From NCBI RefSeq assembly GCF_001048695.1, contig NZ_CVRB01000001.1:744001-808000 (forward strand): DNA of 64,000 nt. The letters are read 5' to 3'. The notes below the pieces were generated by a model, which had not been told where the DNA came from, made no database searches, and saw only the letters and a program-made list of their open reading frames with translations. How positions within the stretch are numbered: the first letter of the stretch is position 1; the number at the start of each line of letters is the position of its first letter. Positions 33,123 to 42,692 of this stretch are shown piece by piece. The DNA is from Neobacillus massiliamazoniensis (GTDB taxonomy: Bacteria; Bacillota; Bacilli; Bacillales; Cytobacillaceae). The translations under genes were made by a program, and so were the position numbers.

Positions 33123-34408
33123 TATTGTTTCTCTCCCTTCCTCGTGTTGCACCAATCGGCAATAAATCCAGCTAAAACCTTTGTAAAATCAAGCAGTTGA
33201 CGAATCTCAACCTTTTCATCCACAGCATGCGCATCCTCTAATTTTCCCGGACCAAAAGTGGCGGTTGGAATACCAGCGCGTCCAAGCCAGCCTGAATCGT
33301 TAACTGAGGTGGACATGCCGATTACCGGCTGATGGGACAACGATTTTTCATAAGATTGGACTAAAGCCTTTGTCCCTGGATGATTCGAGTCAATTTCTAA
33401 TGAAGGAAAAATTTCGCCACGGTCTTCGATCATCGATTTTCCGCCCCAGACAAATTGTGGTGGATTCTCCTTAAGCCACGGATCCGCTTTTGCAACAGCA
33501 GTGATATGCTGTTCGATTTCCTTTATGACATCTTCATAATCTTCATTTGGATAAAAATGAACGGTCACCCAAAGAGCACACCGATCGGCAATAAATGCAG
33601 CATGTCTGCCACCTTCAATTACCGCTGGATTAATCGTATTGGTTCCTGGAGGAAAACCCTCATACCTCTTTGTGACAGCCCAATGGCGTTCCAATTCCTG
33701 CAGTCCCGCAATAATCTTCATCATTTTTTCAATCGCACTGGCTCCTTTTACCCCGCCACCAGCGTGAATCATCTTCCTCCGAAGTCCATCGTGAAAGGTC
33801 TCTCTGCTTTGAATCGTAATCCAACCTGTGATGACCCCACCTTGACCTTGAATATGTAAGTCGCTCGTATCGACAACCACGGCATAGTCAGCTGTGTACC
33901 CTCTTTCCACACATGCCTGTGTCCCAGCCTCGCCAACTTCCTCGCCAATGACCGATTGAAATTGCAGATCCCCTCGAAGGGTAACGCCGAGATCTTTTAA
34001 CAGTTTAATAGCGATTAGGGAAGCCGCTATTCCGCCCTTCATATCGGCTACTCCACGACCATAAATATAGGGATCCTTCATTACAGCTTTAAATGGTGAA
34101 AAACTCCATTCTTTATCATCGCCCACTTCAGCAACATCAACATGACCATTTATGATCAAACTATTAAAATTACGAGAGTCGCCTCCGGTTAAGACACCTA
34201 CTACATTAGGGTCTCCCGGATACACATCCCACTTATCCGTACTAAATCCCAATTCTTCCAAATACTCTTTTATAAATTCCTGCACCTCATTCGTATTGCG
34301 GGCTGGAGGACTTACAGTCGGATACGAAATCAGTTTGCTCAATAATTCGATTAGCTCCTTTTCTCGAGCCTCTACTTCTTGTGAAATGATATCAAAATCT
34401 ACAGCCAT
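33122..34408 (-). CDS. ylmB: Formylaminopyrimidine deformylase YlmB (M20 family)
   Basis: 428 residues. M20 metallopeptidase motifs are intact: LIINGHVDVAEVGDDKEW (His/Asp metal ligands), YGRGVADMKGGIAASLIA and FQSVIGEEVGEAGTQAC (catalytic Glu-Glu), with a dimerisation domain between. In this setting, next to tenA and thiXYZ, it fits YlmB, which removes the formyl group of N-formyl-aminomethyl-pyrimidine so that TenA can act. ATG 34408 follows GAGAGGAGAAAGCAA. A 103-base gap to thiW upstream has no terminator I can see. Confidence 0.88.
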   Translation of the reverse strand: MAVDFDIISQEVEAREKELIELLSKLISYPTVSPPARNTNEVQEFIKEYLEELGFSTDKWDVYPGDPNVVGVLTGGDSRNFNSLIINGHVDVAEVGDDKEWSFSPFKAVMKDPYIYGRGVADMKGGIAASLIAIKLLKDLGVTLRGDLQFQSVIGEEVGEAGTQACVERGYTADYAVVVDTSDLHIQGQGGVITGWITIQSRETFHDGLRRKMIHAGGGVKGASAIEKMMKIIAGLQELERHWAVTKRYEGFPPGTNTINPAVIEGGRHAAFIADRCALWVTVHFYPNEDYEDVIKEIEQHITAVAKADPWLKENPPQFVWGGKSMIEDRGEIFPSLEIDSNHPGTKALVQSYEKSLSHQPVIGMSTSVNDSGWLGRAGIPTATFGPGKLEDAHAVDEKVEIRQLLDFTKVLAGFIADWCNTRKGEKQ

Positions 34409-34511
34409 TTGCTTTCTCCTCTCGGTTAATTTAGGGAAAAAGAATAAAACGGAGAATTTCGTGGGTCCATCAACTTCAGAGATCTACCCCACTCAATCCC
34501 CAAATACTTAC

Positions 34512-35003
34512 TTAGTTTTCGAGAATTATGGCTTTCTTTCTTAAAAAAACAGTAAGAATGACAAAACCTAGCAACGCTCCGGCAAACGAGCTAAAAATAA
34601 ATAATGGAATAAATCCAAAAAGAGTCGCTTTTTGACCAAGGAAAAGGGTTGCTAACGGATAGCAAAGAATGGCGCCGATGATTCCCGTCCCCACTACCTC
34701 ACCGATAAAAGCAAAATATATTTTTTTAGTTTTCCAATATAACAGAGAGGCCAACAGTGCTCCGACCATACTTCCCGGAAAAGCAAAAATCGAACCAGTT
34801 CCCATCATGTTTCTTAGCAGAGAAACACAAAAAGCCTGAGCTACAGCATAATAAGGACCTAGCAGCACCGCTGAAATGACGTTCAAAAAGTGCTGAACAG
34901 GAAATACCTTCGTAAATCCAATCGGAATATAAAACAAATTGCTTGAGATGGTGCCAATTGCAATCATCATTGCGGTCAAGGTTAATTTATATGTTTTGTT
35001 CAT
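34512..35003 (-). CDS. thiW: Thiazole transporter S component ThiW
   Basis: 163 residues with five or six membrane spans: LTLTAMMIAIGTISSNLFYI, then the ligand-side loop PIGFTKVFPVQHFLNVISAV and VSLLRNMMGTGSIFAFPGSM, which are conserved in ThiW. It is the substrate-binding (S) part of an energy-coupling-factor transporter and probably takes up hydroxyethyl-thiazole for ThiM; it would borrow the shared EcfAA'T module encoded elsewhere. It starts 3 bases after thiE. Confidence 0.9.
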   Translation of the reverse strand: MNKTYKLTLTAMMIAIGTISSNLFYIPIGFTKVFPVQHFLNVISAVLLGPYYAVAQAFCVSLLRNMMGTGSIFAFPGSMVGALLASLLYWKTKKIYFAFIGEVVGTGIIGAILCYPLATLFLGQKATLFGFIPLFIFSSFAGALLGFVILTVFLRKKAIILEN

Positions 35004-35006
35004 ATT

Positions 35007-35651
35007 TCACCTTTTACCATCTACACTTATTTTTAAAGCCCTAGTAGCTTCTTTAGGTGACTCCGCATGACTGATCGCCGTTATCACTGAAACACCGTCG
35101 GCACCCGCCGCGATAACGGATTGGGCATTTTCACTGTTGATCCCGCCAATGCCGACGATAGGAATGTTAATACCATTTTCCCGTAATGCTTCAATAAGAA
35201 CCGTCCCTCTAGATGGCTTTGCATCCTCCTTCGTTTTTGTCGGAAAAATAGGTCCAATGCCAAAATAATCAGCACCATCCTTCAGTGCAGATGTTGCCTC
35301 ATCAAACGTGTGAACGGATACACCAAGAATTTTATCGCCGATTTTTTCACGTACTACGCTAACCGGCTCATCCTCCTGACCAATATGAACACCATCAGCA
35401 TTAAGTTCGAGTGCCAACTCAATATCATCGTTAACGAGAAAAGGGATTTGATGCTCTTTACACATTCCTTGAAGCTTCTTGGCGAGTGCATATTTTTTAG
35501 CCCCGTTTAGAGCACCTTCACCCTTTTCGCGGAATTGAAAAAATGTTATTCCACCCGCAATTGCTTTTTTTAATACTTCAGCAGGTTCCTCCAAGCAATT
35601 CGTACTCCCCATAATAAAATAAACTTTTAAAGCCTCTTGTAAATTTGTCAT
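35007..35651 (-). CDS. thiE: Thiamine-phosphate synthase ThiE
   Basis: 214 residues. TIM-barrel with [100 protein letters not shown] and [20 protein letters not shown], the phosphate and pyrophosphate binding loops. It joins HMP-diphosphate to thiazole-phosphate to give thiamine phosphate. Its ATG overlaps the thiD stop by 4 bases. Full length. Confidence 0.95.
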   Translation of the reverse strand: MTNLQEALKVYFIMGSTNCLEEPAEVLKKAIAGGITFFQFREKGEGALNGAKKYALAKKLQGMCKEHQIPFLVNDDIELALELNADGVHIGQEDEPVSVVREKIGDKILGVSVHTFDEATSALKDGADYFGIGPIFPTKTKEDAKPSRGTVLIEALRENGINIPIVGIGGINSENAQSVIAAGADGVSVITAISHAESPKEATRALKISVDGKR

Positions 35652-36457
35652 TTTCTAGCCAACTCTCTTTTTCGATAAGCCCAATGGTTGGTTGGACCAT
35701 GCCCTTGACCGATTTCTAATTGGTCTTCAATCGCTGCCTGAATAAAATCCTTGGCAGTGACAACCGCGTCATAAACGGTTGCCCCCTTTGCCAACTCTGC
35801 AGTCAGCGCTGCTGAAAAGGTGCAGCCTGTTCCATGTGTGTTTTTCGTAGGAATTCGCTTACTTGTAAAAGTGTAGAATTCTTTTCCATCGAAAAATAAA
35901 TCAGCAGATTCAGACGTGTCGTCATCATGACCGCCTTTAATAACGATATTTTTCACCCCGAGGTTAAACAGACTTTTAGCTGCGTCCTTTTTATCCTCAA
36001 TAGTCCGAATCACAAGCCCAGTCAACACTTCCGCTTCCGGAATGTTCGGCGTAATGACTTTAGCAAGCGGCAGTAAATATTTTTTCAAAGCGGTAACCGC
36101 TTCCTCCAGCAGCAAAGGAGCTCCCCCTTTTGCAATCATCACTGGATCGACTACGACATTTTCCCAAGCAAATTTTTGAAGATTTTCCGCAACAACTTGG
36201 ATGATTTCAGCATTAAAAAGCATTCCTGTTTTTAACGCGTCCGCACCGATATCATCACCGATGGCTTGGATTTGTTTTGCGACTGCTTCTGCTGTCATCG
36301 GATACACACCGTGAACTCCTAATGTATTTTGAGCGGTAACCGCCGTCAATGCCGACATCCCAAAAACCTCTAGTTCTTGAAACGTCTTTAAGTCAGCTTG
36401 AATCCCTGCTCCTCCGCCGCTGTCAGAACCTGCGATCGTTAAAGCTTTTTTTATCAT
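35648..36457 (-). CDS. thiD: HMP/HMP-phosphate kinase ThiD
   Basis: 269 residues. Ribokinase-like fold with the start [20 protein letters not shown] (HMP site), [40 protein letters not shown] and the anion-hole/catalytic motif [20 protein letters not shown]. It phosphorylates HMP twice to HMP-diphosphate, the partner of thiazole-phosphate. Two bases after thiM, in the riboswitch operon. Confidence 0.95.
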   Translation of the reverse strand: MIKKALTIAGSDSGGGAGIQADLKTFQELEVFGMSALTAVTAQNTLGVHGVYPMTAEAVAKQIQAIGDDIGADALKTGMLFNAEIIQVVAENLQKFAWENVVVDPVMIAKGGAPLLLEEAVTALKKYLLPLAKVITPNIPEAEVLTGLVIRTIEDKKDAAKSLFNLGVKNIVIKGGHDDDTSESADLFFDGKEFYTFTSKRIPTKNTHGTGCTFSAALTAELAKGATVYDAVVTAKDFIQAAIEDQLEIGQGHGPTNHWAYRKRELARK

Positions 36458-36459
36458 GG

Positions 36460-37266
36460 TTACCCTCTCCTGACTGAACTGAACTGATTGATATCTACTT
36501 CAGAAACCAGTGATAATTGGTTCAAAAATTCGATTTGGAAGCTGCCAGGACCTTGTTCCGCCGTTTGTTTGACAGCTTTTTCGGCCGCGATTCCATAGTA
36601 TGTTAAAGCAGCAACGGCAGCCTGAAGTAAATCCTTCTCTACTCCTGCAAAAGCTCCAATGACAGAGGTTAATAAACAGCCGGTGCCTGTCACCTTAGTT
36701 AAAATCGGATGTCCGTTAGCCACTACATACGTTGTTTCCCCATCTGTTATGACATCCTCTTTTCCTGTAATAACTACAACGCAATTCATTTTTTGGGCAG
36801 CTGTTTTGGCGAGGTCAACGACATTTCCTTTTGTCTCACCTGCATCTACGCCCTTAATTTCCCATTTCTCACCTACGACATTGGCGATTTCGGCAGCATT
36901 CCCCCTGATGATGGAGACCTTAACTTCTTTCATGATTCTTTGTGAAGTTTCAGTTCGGTAAAGAGTAGCCCCAGCGCCAACCGGGTCAAAAATGACAGGA
37001 ACATTATTGTCATTGGCTGATTTTCCAGCTATGATCATAGATTCCACGGTCTGAGAGTTTAACGTCCCAATATTTAAAACTAATGAACTAGCAATCTTAG
37101 CCATATCCGCCACTTCTTCAGCTGCGTAAGCCATGACCGGAGAGGCACCTAATGCAAGCAGTCCGTTTGCCGTAAAATTCGTTACTACCACATTTGTGAT
37201 GTTATGTACTAGCGGATTTCTCTCTCTCACTTTTTGTAAAGTTTCGTGCAGGTTTGTTTTTTCCAT
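36460..37266 (-). CDS. thiM: Hydroxyethylthiazole kinase ThiM
   Basis: 268 residues. [20 protein letters not shown] and [20 protein letters not shown] at the start, [20 protein letters not shown] in the middle and the catalytic [19 protein letters not shown] (Cys of TGTGC) identify ThiM. It phosphorylates the thiazole alcohol salvaged from broken thiamine. First gene of the salvage operon, directly after the TPP riboswitch and its terminator; ATG 37266 follows AGGGGAGATTGAA. Confidence 0.95.
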   Translation of the reverse strand: MEKTNLHETLQKVRERNPLVHNITNVVVTNFTANGLLALGASPVMAYAAEEVADMAKIASSLVLNIGTLNSQTVESMIIAGKSANDNNVPVIFDPVGAGATLYRTETSQRIMKEVKVSIIRGNAAEIANVVGEKWEIKGVDAGETKGNVVDLAKTAAQKMNCVVVITGKEDVITDGETTYVVANGHPILTKVTGTGCLLTSVIGAFAGVEKDLLQAAVAALTYYGIAAEKAVKQTAEQGPGSFQIEFLNQLSLVSEVDINQFSSVRRG

Positions 37267-37282
37267 TTCAATCTCCCCTTAG

Positions 37283-37320
37283 ATAAAAATAAAAAACCAG
37301 ATCTAAATTAGACCTGGTTG
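37283..37320 (-). terminator. Expression-platform terminator of the TPP riboswitch
   Basis: CAACCAGGTCT and AGATCTGGTT pair around AATTTA, followed leftward by TTTTTATTTTTAT. It lies between the aptamer and thiM, so TPP binding would stop transcription. Confidence 0.88.
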
Positions 37321-37344
37321 AGTAAGAAAGGCAATAAAATATCC

Positions 37345-37442
37345 TTTGACTACTTGCCTACGCTGGTATTATCCAGATCAGGTCCAAAGGGTTAAAAACT
37401 TTTAAGTTTTCTCTCAGCCCGGCAATTGGGCACCCCTAGTAG
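37345..37442 (-). promoter_or_regulatory. TPP riboswitch (THI box)
   Basis: Read leftward: ACTAGGGGTGCCCAATTGCC, then the conserved GGGCTGAGAG, a variable AT stem (P3a), CCCTTTGGACCTGATCTGGA, TAATACCAGCGTAGGCAAGT. CTGAGA and the ACCTGAT ... TAATACCAGCG segment are the pyrimidine- and diphosphate-sensing parts. It controls the thiM-thiD-thiE-thiW-ylmB-tenA-thiZXY genes downstream. Confidence 0.97.
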
Positions 37443-37569
37443 GTATCGCATGTATTAAATTAAGTTCATAATAAACCTATAAAACTACGATGTAAAGAAA
37501 AATGTCTTGTTAGAATTTGGAGATTTACATCCATTTAGAAAATTATAGTAATATAGTCTTTTGCAAAAA

Positions 37570-37610
37570 TAAAGAGTGTAAAACCTTTTTAATTTTACAC
37601 CCTCTTTTTT
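37570..37610. terminator. Terminator after the glutaredoxin gene
   Basis: GAGTGTAAAACC and AATTTTACACCCTC pair across a short T loop, with a T run on the right (TTTTTT) and A/T flanks on the left. It closes the leftward glutaredoxin gene. Confidence 0.8.
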
Positions 37611-37618
37611 CGTCAGCC

Positions 37619-37864
37619 CTAATTTTTCGAGGTCGCTAACTCGATAAGTTCTCTTAATTCATTGGTAAAGCCTTTTACAGCTCGATCGCCAACTACGGTT
37701 ACAGGAATCCCTAAAAACCCATACTTTTCCACTTCTTCTTGATATTCTGGGTTGGCTAACAGGTCCCTTGTCTCAAATTCGATGCCCTCTTCCGTCAACA
37801 TCTGTTTGACCAGGGAGCATTCAATACAACCGTCTGCTGTATAGACAATTACTTGCTTATTCAT
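37619..37864 (-). CDS. Glutaredoxin family protein (NrdH-like)
   Basis: 81 residues. Thioredoxin-like fold with redox motif CIEC in VYTADGCIECSLVKQMLTEE, then FETRDLLANPEYQEEVEKYG, the cis-Pro loop GFLGIPVTVVGDRAVKG, and GFTNELRELIEL. The small size and motif order fit NrdH/glutaredoxin-like reductants of ribonucleotide reductase or other disulfides, but the second half CxxC spacing alone cannot give the partner. I start at ATG 37864; the GTG at 37876 is part of the ribosome binding region. Confidence 0.85.
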   Translation of the reverse strand: MNKQVIVYTADGCIECSLVKQMLTEEGIEFETRDLLANPEYQEEVEKYGFLGIPVTVVGDRAVKGFTNELRELIELATSKN

Positions 37865-38045
37865 GGTTGATTTCACTCCAATTTATTAATAAATATTCTC
37901 CATATACAAAATATCATAGATGTTCACAATTCCAAACAATAATGCTCTTGGCTTCATTAATTCACTTCAAGTTTTCACATAAAATAATGTACCGATATTT
38001 GATGACCATTTTAAATTATTCTAAAAAGTGAACACACAAAAAAGA

Positions 38046-38412
38046 GAATTAGTTTTCATAATTAGTGTGTGATTACCAATTTTTCTCAAAAAATGTAGTA
38101 AGTAAACGAAAATACGTCGTAAGTCTCCAAAATTGGGTCGTAAATGCAAAAAAATATGTCGTTAGTTTTCAGAATTAGGGCGTTATTACCATTTAGTCCC
38201 AAAAAATTGTTGTAAGTTATCGAAAATACGTCGTAAGTCTCCAAAAATAGGTCGTAAATGCAAAAAAATGTGTCGTTAGTTTTAAGATTTAGGGCATTAT
38301 TACCAATTAGTTCCAAAAAATGTTGTAAGTTATCGAAAATACGTCGTAAGTCTCCAAAATTGAGTCGTGAATGCAAAAAAATATGTCGTTAGTTTTAAGA
38401 TTTAGGGCGTGA
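38046..38412. repeat. 113-114-bp tandem array built from ~21-bp subunits
   Basis: Three successive copies beginning CGAAAATACGTCGTAAGT at 38107, 38221 and 38334 (third cut short at about 38412), with a degraded copy before them. Within each unit, short motifs repeat about every 21 bases: GTCGTAAGT, GTCGTAAATG, GTCGTTAGT, GGCGTTATTA, GTTGTAAGT, each followed by an A-rich spacer. The stretch 37877-38539 contains no gene. A 96-codon leftward frame across it only mirrors the repeat. Confidence 0.92.
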
Positions 38413-38492
38413 GTTACTTCTCACGTAATTGTGTTGTGGTGAAAATATACCAAATAGAACGATTTTCTTATTTTTTATGTACCAAAAAGTAG

Positions 38493-38520
38493 TGCCCCAA
38501 AAAGTTATACTTTTGGGACA
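38493..38520 (-). terminator. Terminator of the hut operon
   Basis: TGTCCCAAAAG and CTTTTTGGGGCA pair around TATAA, 20 bases after the hutG stop. The leftward T tract is short. Confidence 0.75.
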
Positions 38521-38539
38521 CATTCATCAATCAGTTTGC

Positions 38540-39523
38540 TTACCTTAGCATTACTCCTGATACAAACGTTAGAAAGACATGCGTGCCTAGCTTTACAGTA
38601 GGCTGGACTTGGTAATCCTTTAATGGGTCGAGACAAACGATGTCCATCGCTTTTACTTTTGGATGGCAACCTGCTGCTAGCACCCCGTCGAGTAGTTCTG
38701 CTGTTGTCATCCCGCCTGGGGTTGAAGCTGGTACCCCTGGGGCATGGGCAATATCAAGGCAATCCATATCAACGGTTAAATAGATTGTGTCCACTTTCGT
38801 AGAAAGCTCATCTAAACACTGATTGACCGTTTCTTCGATCCCTTTCTTACGCGCATTTGATAGTGTGATATAGTTGACGCCTTTTTCATCCGCGTATTGC
38901 TTTAAATCCTTGGTGTTAAAAAATCCATGTAACCCGATATTGTACATATCCGACCCCTTAACAACACCACTTTCAATAAGGTTTCGCATCGGTGTTCCGT
39001 TAGATGGACCGTTATCCGTTAAATCGCGGAGATCAAAATGGGTGTCAAACTGCAAGATTCCAATTCGTTCGTTTGGTTTCGCTTGATGCAGCCCTTTCAC
39101 CATCATCGCTGTGATCGAATGATCCCCGCCAATAGCACAAACCTTAGCATTAAGAAAGGAGGTATGGAGAGCAGCAGACGCTTCAATGATGTTATCATGA
39201 CATTTACGAATATCCGTAACATGCAAAGGAACATCTCCTACATCTATTGCACTAATATCTGCTAAATCGATATCATGGTCCAAATTATAGGTAGTGAAGC
39301 CCTTCCATGCACGCCTAAAGGCATCCGGGAATTCTGATGCGCCTGAAGCACTAATCGACGAACGTGATAGTGGTACACCGACAACTACAACTTCAGCATC
39401 TTTACTTTTTTCATAATCTGTGAGGGGCTCAATCCATTCATGAACCTTTGAAATCACTCCACCTTCTGGTCGTACCCACGTAAAGCTAGAAGGATTAATT
39501 TTTGGAAAAAGAAAGCTCTTCAA
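38540..39523 (-). CDS. hutG: Formimidoylglutamase HutG
   Basis: 327 residues of the arginase/ureohydrolase family. The Mn2+ ligands are in VCAIGGDHSITAMMVKGL, GILQFDTHFDLRDLTDNGPS and TIYLTVDMDCLDIAHAPGVP. It splits N-formimino-glutamate into glutamate and formamide, the last step of histidine use. The TTG at 39523 has GGGAGG eight bases before and lies inside the end of hutI (29-base overlap), so the two are co-translated. Full length. Confidence 0.94.
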   Translation of the reverse strand: MKSFLFPKINPSSFTWVRPEGGVISKVHEWIEPLTDYEKSKDAEVVVVGVPLSRSSISASGASEFPDAFRRAWKGFTTYNLDHDIDLADISAIDVGDVPLHVTDIRKCHDNIIEASAALHTSFLNAKVCAIGGDHSITAMMVKGLHQAKPNERIGILQFDTHFDLRDLTDNGPSNGTPMRNLIESGVVKGSDMYNIGLHGFFNTKDLKQYADEKGVNYITLSNARKKGIEETVNQCLDELSTKVDTIYLTVDMDCLDIAHAPGVPASTPGGMTTAELLDGVLAAGCHPKVKAMDIVCLDPLKDYQVQPTVKLGTHVFLTFVSGVMLR

Positions 39524-40793
39524 CCAAATGACCTCCCCTGACCACTACCTGACCATTCTTCACAACTGTGTGTGTATGATTCACTCCATAGGAATATTGA
39601 AGCTTCATATAGTTTTCAACCTTAAAGATTGTTACATCTGCTTTTTTTCCAACCTCTAAGCTACCAATCTCACGACCACGATTAATCGCATGTGCCGCAT
39701 TGATCGTTGCTGCTGTGATTACCTCTGCCGGTGTCATCCGCATTTTCAAGCAGCCAAGATTCATAATGAACGGTAAGGAAACAGTTGGTGATGAGCCTGG
39801 GTTGCAATCTGTCGACAATGCCACTGGTACGCCTAAATCAATCATCTTTCGGCCATTCGCCGATTCTGCCATTAAAAAGTAAGCTGTCCCTGGAAGCAAT
39901 ACGCCGACGACTCCTTTTTCAGCCATTGCTTTCATGCCTTTTTCCGATGCCTTTAACAAATGATCTGCCGAGATGGCTCCTACCTCTGCCGCAAGCTCCG
40001 CTCCTTCATATGGTTCAATTTCATCGGCGTGAATCTTAGGGGTTAGTCCATAACGTTTACCGGCTTCAAGAATCTGCCGGGATTGCTCTGGTGTAAAGAC
40101 GCCTTTTTCACAAAAAACATCATTGAATTCCGCAAGGCCCATTTCCGCAACCTTTGGAATCATTTCCTCAATCAGCACCCGAACAAATTCATCCGGATTC
40201 TCCTTATACTCTTTTGGAACTGCATGCGCACCCATAAATGTCCTAACAACATCTACGACATGCTTTTCATTCAACTGGCGAGCGACTTCAAGCTGCTTTA
40301 CTTCGGTATCCCAGTCCATCCCATAGCCACTTTTCGCTTCAACCGTAGTGACACCGTGGAGCAGGAATTGGTTTAACCGCTCATAGCTTTCTTGAAAAAG
40401 CTCTTCGTGGGTAGCTGCTTTCGTCTGCCGTGTCGTTGAGTGAATGCCGCCGCCTGTATTCATAATCTCCATATAGGTAGCACCTTGCAGGCGCATATTA
40501 AACTCCTGTTCACGACTGCCTCCAAAAACGAGATGGGTATGCGGATCAACAAGCCCTGGAGTGACAAGCTTTCCACTCGCATCAATGATTTCTGCATCTC
40601 CAAGCCGATCTTTATACATTAAAGCAAGCTCTTCATCTAATCCGACGGCCTGAATGACTCCATCTTCGAGCCAAATACTGCCATTTTCGATAATACCTAG
40701 CTCAGACATCGCCTCTTTTACAAGGGGAGCATTTGAGCTCCCTTGTAAAGTGACAAGCTGAGAGGCATTTCTGATAAAAATTGATTTACTCAT
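39495..40793 (-). CDS. hutI: Imidazolonepropionase HutI
   Basis: 432 residues, amidohydrolase barrel. Metal ligands: LVDPHTHLVFGGSREQEF, TPKIHADEIEPYEGAELAAE and ALSTDCNPGSSPTVSLPF; HAVPKEYKENPDEFV is a family insertion. It opens the imidazolone ring to give N-formimino-glutamate. 21 bases after hutU; ATG 40793 follows GGAGGGATGAAAAATA. Confidence 0.95.
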   Translation of the reverse strand: MSKSIFIRNASQLVTLQGSSNAPLVKEAMSELGIIENGSIWLEDGVIQAVGLDEELALMYKDRLGDAEIIDASGKLVTPGLVDPHTHLVFGGSREQEFNMRLQGATYMEIMNTGGGIHSTTRQTKAATHEELFQESYERLNQFLLHGVTTVEAKSGYGMDWDTEVKQLEVARQLNEKHVVDVVRTFMGAHAVPKEYKENPDEFVRVLIEEMIPKVAEMGLAEFNDVFCEKGVFTPEQSRQILEAGKRYGLTPKIHADEIEPYEGAELAAEVGAISADHLLKASEKGMKAMAEKGVVGVLLPGTAYFLMAESANGRKMIDLGVPVALSTDCNPGSSPTVSLPFIMNLGCLKMRMTPAEVITAATINAAHAINRGREIGSLEVGKKADVTIFKVENYMKLQYSYGVNHTHTVVKNGQVVVRGGHLVEELSFSKN

Positions 40794-40814
40794 TATTTTT
40801 CATCCCTCCGAAGC

Positions 40815-42482
40815 TTAGTCTTGTTGCAGCATTGGCATCTTAATGCCCTTTTCTTTCGCTGTCTTTATCGCTAACTCATAGCCGGCATCGGCATGACGGA
40901 CAACTCCCATACCTGGGTCTGTTGTTAATACACGCTGCAAGCGTACTTCAGCATCTTTCGTTCCATCAGCAACAATTACCATCCCGGAGTGTTGGGAATA
41001 CCCCATACCAACACCGCCGCCGTGGTGTAATGAAACCCAGCTAGCTCCGCCAACAGCATTAATCAATGCATTTAAAATCGGCCAGTCAGAAACTGCATCA
41101 CTGCCGTCTCTCATTGCCTCTGTTTCACGGTTTGGTGACGCAACAGAACCTGCATCTAAGTGGTCACGGCCAATAACAATTGGCGCAGATACTTCACCGG
41201 AGGCTACCATGTCATTAATCACTTTGCCGAAACGAGCACGATCTCCGTATCCTAGCCAGCAAATACGTGCAGGAAGTCCTTGGAAAGCAATTTTTTCTTG
41301 AGCCATGCGCACCCATTTGCACAGATGCTCGTCATCTTTAAACTCACGAAGTAATGCTTCGTCAATTTTACGAATATCTTCCGGATCACCTGATAGTGCA
41401 GCCCAGCGGAAAGGTCCCTTTCCTTCGCAGAATAATGGACGGATGTAAGCTGGAACAAAACCAGGGAAATCAAAGGCATCTTCAACGCCTTCATCTTTTG
41501 CTACCTGACGAATATTGTTACCGTAGTCAAATGTTACAGCGCCTTTTTGCTGCATGGTAAGCATCGCTTTTACATGTGTAGCCATGCTTTGTTTTGATAA
41601 CTTCACATATAGTTCCGGATCATCTTTTCTTAGTTTAGCAGCTTCTTCCAAAGTGTAACCAACAGGTACATATCCGTTTAGTGGATCATGTGCAGATGTT
41701 TGGTCTGTTAGGACATCTGGGTTAAAGCCTTTTTCAATCATCAATGGTAAAATTTCAGCTGCATTTCCTAATAAACCAATGGATAATGGTTTCCCCGCAA
41801 CCTTTGCTTCATGAGCAATTTTTAGTGCTTCGTCAAGGTCTTTTGACTTAACATCAAGGTATTTTGTTTCAATCCGACGATCTATTCTCCATTCATCCAC
41901 ATCAATCGCGATACAAACCCCATCATTCATCGTTACGGATAGCGGCTGTGCGCCTCCCATTCCACCAAGTCCAGCCGTTAAGGTGATGGTATGCTTTAAT
42001 GTACCGCCGAATTCTTGGCGAGCAAGCTCAGCAAAGGTCTCGTATGTTCCTTGGACAATTCCCTGGCTTCCGATGTAAATCCAGCTTCCGGCAGTCATTT
42101 GTCCGTACATGATTAATCCCTTTTTATCAAGCTCATGGAAATGCTCCCAATTAGCCCAAGCAGGAACTAGGTTTGAATTGGCAAGCAGAACGCGTGGGGC
42201 ATCCTTATGAGATTTCCAAACAGCTACCGGTTTTCCAGATTGGATTAAAAGAGTTTCATTCTCTTCCAGCTCTAAAAGCGTTTTCACAATTGCGTCATAA
42301 GACTCCCAGTTCCGTGCAGCCTTGCCGATCCCACCGTAAACAACCAAATCCTCCGGTCTTTCCGCTACTTCTTGATCAAGATTATTCATCAGCATACGAA
42401 GTGCCGCTTCTTGAATCCAGCCCTTTGCATGTAATTGAGTACCCTTATAATTTTTTACAACCCTAGATGTTTTTGCTTCCAC
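40815..42482 (-). CDS. hutU: Urocanate hydratase HutU
   Basis: 555 residues. NAD+-binding and active-site stretches are present: [59 protein letters not shown], and [20 protein letters not shown]. It adds water to urocanate to give imidazolonepropionate. GTG start with AAGGAG eight bases before. First gene of hutU-hutI-hutG; no hutH (histidase) or hutP is found beside it, unlike in B. subtilis. Confidence 0.96.
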   Translation of the reverse strand: MEAKTSRVVKNYKGTQLHAKGWIQEAALRMLMNNLDQEVAERPEDLVVYGGIGKAARNWESYDAIVKTLLELEENETLLIQSGKPVAVWKSHKDAPRVLLANSNLVPAWANWEHFHELDKKGLIMYGQMTAGSWIYIGSQGIVQGTYETFAELARQEFGGTLKHTITLTAGLGGMGGAQPLSVTMNDGVCIAIDVDEWRIDRRIETKYLDVKSKDLDEALKIAHEAKVAGKPLSIGLLGNAAEILPLMIEKGFNPDVLTDQTSAHDPLNGYVPVGYTLEEAAKLRKDDPELYVKLSKQSMATHVKAMLTMQQKGAVTFDYGNNIRQVAKDEGVEDAFDFPGFVPAYIRPLFCEGKGPFRWAALSGDPEDIRKIDEALLREFKDDEHLCKWVRMAQEKIAFQGLPARICWLGYGDRARFGKVINDMVASGEVSAPIVIGRDHLDAGSVASPNRETEAMRDGSDAVSDWPILNALINAVGGASWVSLHHGGGVGMGYSQHSGMVIVADGTKDAEVRLQRVLTTDPGMGVVRHADAGYELAIKTAKEKGIKMPMLQQD

Positions 42483-42654
42483 CTAACTCACTCCTTAAAA
42501 TGTTTTTCTGTTTTTATTTTAAAATTAAAATCTTCAGAAAAATACGAAGAAAAAATTAGATGTAAGATAAAATTTATTTGGATAGTTCGATTTTTTTAGA
42601 ATGATATTCGATAAAACTAAATTATTTTTGGAAAAACTACATTTTCTTTTGATT

Positions 42655-42692
42655 GTAATAAAACAGACTTAGTCTTATGACTGAGTCTGTAG
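42655..42692 (-). terminator. Terminator of the AraC-type response regulator gene
   Basis: ACAGACTCAGTC and GACTAAGTCTGT pair around ATAA, followed leftward by TTTTATT. The stem includes the end of the gene itself. Confidence 0.85.

Noticed and set aside
34409..34511. A second TPP riboswitch before ylmB
   Set aside because: The CTGAGA and ACCTGA cores are absent; no aptamer could be drawn.
38086..38376. 96-codon leftward ORF with repeating residues
   Set aside because: The protein repetition only reflects the DNA array; no ribosome site, and frame is kept because units are near multiples of three.
42483..42674. CcpA (cre) site or HutP-type terminator before hutU
   Set aside because: No convincing cre consensus or NAG-triplet hairpin was found in this AT-rich stretch; a motif scan is needed.
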